Notes under the pieces: model-generated
The model's input: only the letters and a program-made list of their open reading frames with translations
Databases searched by the model: none
Told to the model about the DNA's origin: nothing
Part shown: one piece after another, positions 41,307-42,637 of the stretch
Layout of the letters: each line of letters starts with the position of its first letter
Position numbering within the stretch: position 1 is the stretch's first letter
Position numbers and translations under genes: made by a program
Source of the DNA: SFEL01 sp963640685
GTDB lineage: Bacteria; Bacillota; Clostridia; Christensenellales; CAG-138
NCBI GenBank assembly: GCA_963640685.1
Contig: CAVIAA010000018.1
Span: forward strand, 1 to 42,637
Direction of reading: 5' to 3'
DNA length: 42,637 nucleotides

Positions 41307-42248
41307 TCACCTGCTTCCCTTCACAAACTGGGATTTTAGTCTCGGGTCGATATACATATACAGCACGTCCACTATCAGGTTTATGATCCCGCTCGTAAGC
41401 GATATAAACAGTATGCTGGCCATTACCAGTGGTATATCCTTTGATCTGACCGAGTTTATTATCAGGGTACCTAGCCCGGGCAGCGCAAAGAGCTGCTCAG
41501 TTATCAGCGTTCCGCCGAGGAGCGAGGCGAAGTCCATGCCGATTATCGTAACTATCGGCAGCAGTGCGTTGCGCAGCGCGTGCCTCCATATTACCCGCTT
41601 ATCGTTCGCTCCCTTTGCCCTTGCAACGTTTATGTAATCCTGGCGGATGACCTCCAGCATGCTGGAGCGGGTCATTCTTATAAGCGCCGCGAGCATGCCC
41701 GTTGAAACAGCTATCCAAGGCAATATATAGCTCCGTATGCCATCCACATTGCCCGTTGCCGGCAAAATACCAAGACCAAGGGCAAATGTCAGCATAAGTA
41801 TCATTCCGAGCCAGAAGCCCGGCATCGAGTTGAATATCAGCGCAAGCAGCATACTGACGTTATCCAGCAACGAATACTGCTTAACGGCGGAAAGTATGCC
41901 TACCGGTATGCCGATTATTACAGTAAGTAATATGCCGCCTATCGCCAGTATCAGCGTTACCGGAAGGCGGGCCAGTATCTCGTCAAACACCGGAACTCTG
42001 GTCCTGTATGAGAGGCCGAAGTCGCCGTGCAGCGCGTCGCTCACATAGCGGAAATAACGGGTGAGGAACGGGTCATTCAGCCCCATCTCCTCCTCAAGCG
42101 CCGCAACTGCGGCAGGATCGGCGCGGTCGCCAAGTATGATCTGCGCCGGGTTGCCGGGCATCATCTCCAGAATAGCAAACAGTATGAATGAAATTCCCAG
42201 TATTACGGGTATCATCCATAGCAATCGCCGCCCAATAAACCTCAACAT
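41307..42248 (-). CDS. dppB: Oligopeptide/dipeptide ABC transporter permease DppB
   Basis: A 313-residue inner-membrane permease with about six helices. The N-terminus (MLRFIGRRLLWMIPVILGISFILFAI) and the EAA loop (INVARAKGANDKRVIWRHALRNALLPIV) are typical of DppB/OppB. It is the first gene of the operon, with AAAGGAG before the ATG, and lies about 160 bases downstream of a strong promoter with an inverted repeat. Confidence 0.93.
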   Translation of the reverse strand: MLRFIGRRLLWMIPVILGISFILFAILEMMPGNPAQIILGDRADPAAVAALEEEMGLNDPFLTRYFRYVSDALHGDFGLSYRTRVPVFDEILARLPVTLILAIGGILLTVIIGIPVGILSAVKQYSLLDNVSMLLALIFNSMPGFWLGMILMLTFALGLGILPATGNVDGIRSYILPWIAVSTGMLAALIRMTRSSMLEVIRQDYINVARAKGANDKRVIWRHALRNALLPIVTIIGMDFASLLGGTLITEQLFALPGLGTLIINSVRSKDIPLVMASILFISLTSGIINLIVDVLYMYIDPRLKSQFVKGSR

Positions 42249-42376
42249 ATTCTTTCGCTCCTTTTCTCATTTCAGAACTTTTTTATCAGGACTTTTTTAT
42301 TCTTGCTTGCTAATAATGCTAAAACGCCTGCGCAAAGGCCGTTTCGGCCTGTCGTTTATCCGTATGATCGATCTCT

Positions 42377-42434
42377 ATATTGAACAGGTCCAATTAAACA
42401 CGTTCAATATACACTATCGTTGCCTTTCTGTCAA
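42377..42434 (-). promoter_or_regulatory. Promoter and palindromic operator of the dpp-like operon
   Basis: On the minus strand a perfect TTGACA (42434-42429), a 17-base spacer and TATATT (42411-42406) form a strong promoter. ATATTGAAC (42377-42385) and GTTCAATAT (42402-42410) are perfect nine-base inverted arms covering the -10 and the start-site region. A repressor bound here would block initiation; the TetR-family gene at the operon's far end is the obvious candidate. The 42249-42376 leader holds nothing I recognise. Confidence 0.8.
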
Positions 42435-42537
42435 TCGCTAAATCAAAAAAATGCCGAATGAGGCAAATATCCTAAAATTTAAAGCCGACGCGCCGTAATT
42501 TTTTGCTTTTCACCGCATTGAATGTTATCAAACCAAA

Positions 42538-42566
42538 ACACCCCCCGTGCGGGGGGTGTCCTATCA
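42538..42566. terminator. Hairpin terminator near the right edge
   Basis: ACACCCCCC (42538-42546) and GGGGGGTGT (42551-42559) pair perfectly around GTGC. On the minus strand TTTTGG follows, on the plus strand CCTATCATTTT. It most likely ends a minus-strand transcript entering from the right. Confidence 0.7.
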
Positions 42567-42583
42567 TTTTATAAAGTTATAAA

Positions 42584-42611
42584 GGAGGCGGTAGACAAAG
42601 CCATCGCCTCC
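42584..42611. other. Hairpin at the right edge, no gene visible
   Basis: GGAGGCG (42584-42590) and CGCCTCC (42605-42611) can pair. No reading frame can be supported in the last 70 bases. AAAGGAGG on the plus strand resembles a ribosome binding site but no start codon follows at usual spacing. Confidence 0.35.
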
Positions 42612-42637
42612 CCGCATGTGCAGATCAACCTAGGTAC

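Noticed and set aside
35070..42248. dpp-like operon as a nickel importer for the hydrogenase
   Set aside because: The hydrogenase here is the [FeFe] type and needs no nickel, and the binding protein gives no sequence evidence for nickel specificity.
1..42637. CRISPR array, prophage, transposase or integrase
   Set aside because: No regularly spaced direct repeats, no phage structural genes and no recombinase were seen on either strand.

Overview
The window looks like a chromosomal stretch of an anaerobic, selenocysteine-using, amino-acid-fermenting Clostridia-type bacterium, probably an uncultured gut or rumen lineage. The reasons are a glycine reductase operon, an [FeFe] hydrogenase, at least three genes read through in-frame UGA (selenocysteine) codons, clostridial sigma-A promoters and Shine-Dalgarno sites, and moderately high GC. 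No selA, selB, selC or selD is present here, so the Sec machinery must lie elsewhere.

Region 1 (1-4930, minus strand) is a glycine reductase operon. A tandem glycine riboswitch with its own terminator precedes grdX, grdE, grdB (UGA = Sec348), trxB and a GCVPC-type trxA. grdA and grdC/D are not in the window; they may follow beyond the left edge, where a start codon appears. Region 2 (5148-8891, plus strand) is a two-gene hydrogenase operon: a GltD/NfnB-like flavoprotein and an [FeFe] hydrogenase. Region 3 (8900-24900) is housekeeping: a ClC channel, tRNA-Ala, an RNA methyltransferase, a TPR protein, Hsp33, a cytosolic metzincin-like protein, a methyltransferase, an LCP protein, a dTMP kinase, HflX with a JAMM-like N-terminal domain, a beta-propeller membrane protein, an XRE/S24 repressor facing a near-ideal promoter with a palindrome in its spacer, and a DUF4363/DUF421 pair. 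Region 4 (24860-25780) is a six-tRNA operon (Arg, His, Gln, Lys, Leu, Gly), followed by a second copy of the last 20 bases of tRNA-Gly.

Region 5 (25815-34800) is the most unusual part. A minus-strand operon encodes, in order of transcription, a thioredoxin-like selenoprotein (CAUC motif), an ArsP-like permease, a membrane-anchored protein ending in Cys-Cys, a CC-motif binding protein, an ABC ATPase, a DsrE-like protein, an HgdB/double-cubane-type Fe-S protein, an ABC permease with a Sec residue inside the membrane domain, a Cys-rich NMT1-type lipoprotein and a DUF3343 protein. A second HgdB-type gene is divergently transcribed. This matches what I recall as the selenocysteine-assisted organometal (Sao) transport system. 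The MerB-like lyase I associate with that system is not visible, and two double-cubane-type reductase homologues are present instead.

Region 6 (35070-42440, minus strand) is a peptide/nickel-type ABC importer operon (dppBCDF and a binding lipoprotein) with a two-cupin protein and a TetR-family regulator. A strong promoter is overlapped by a 9-bp-arm inverted repeat, a likely operator.

The regions share a reductive, thiol/selenol theme: glycine reductase supplies acetyl phosphate and consumes thioredoxin electrons, the hydrogenase balances redox, and the Sao-like cluster appears to handle a soft-metal or organometal substrate with Cys/Sec ligands. The substrate assignment is inference.
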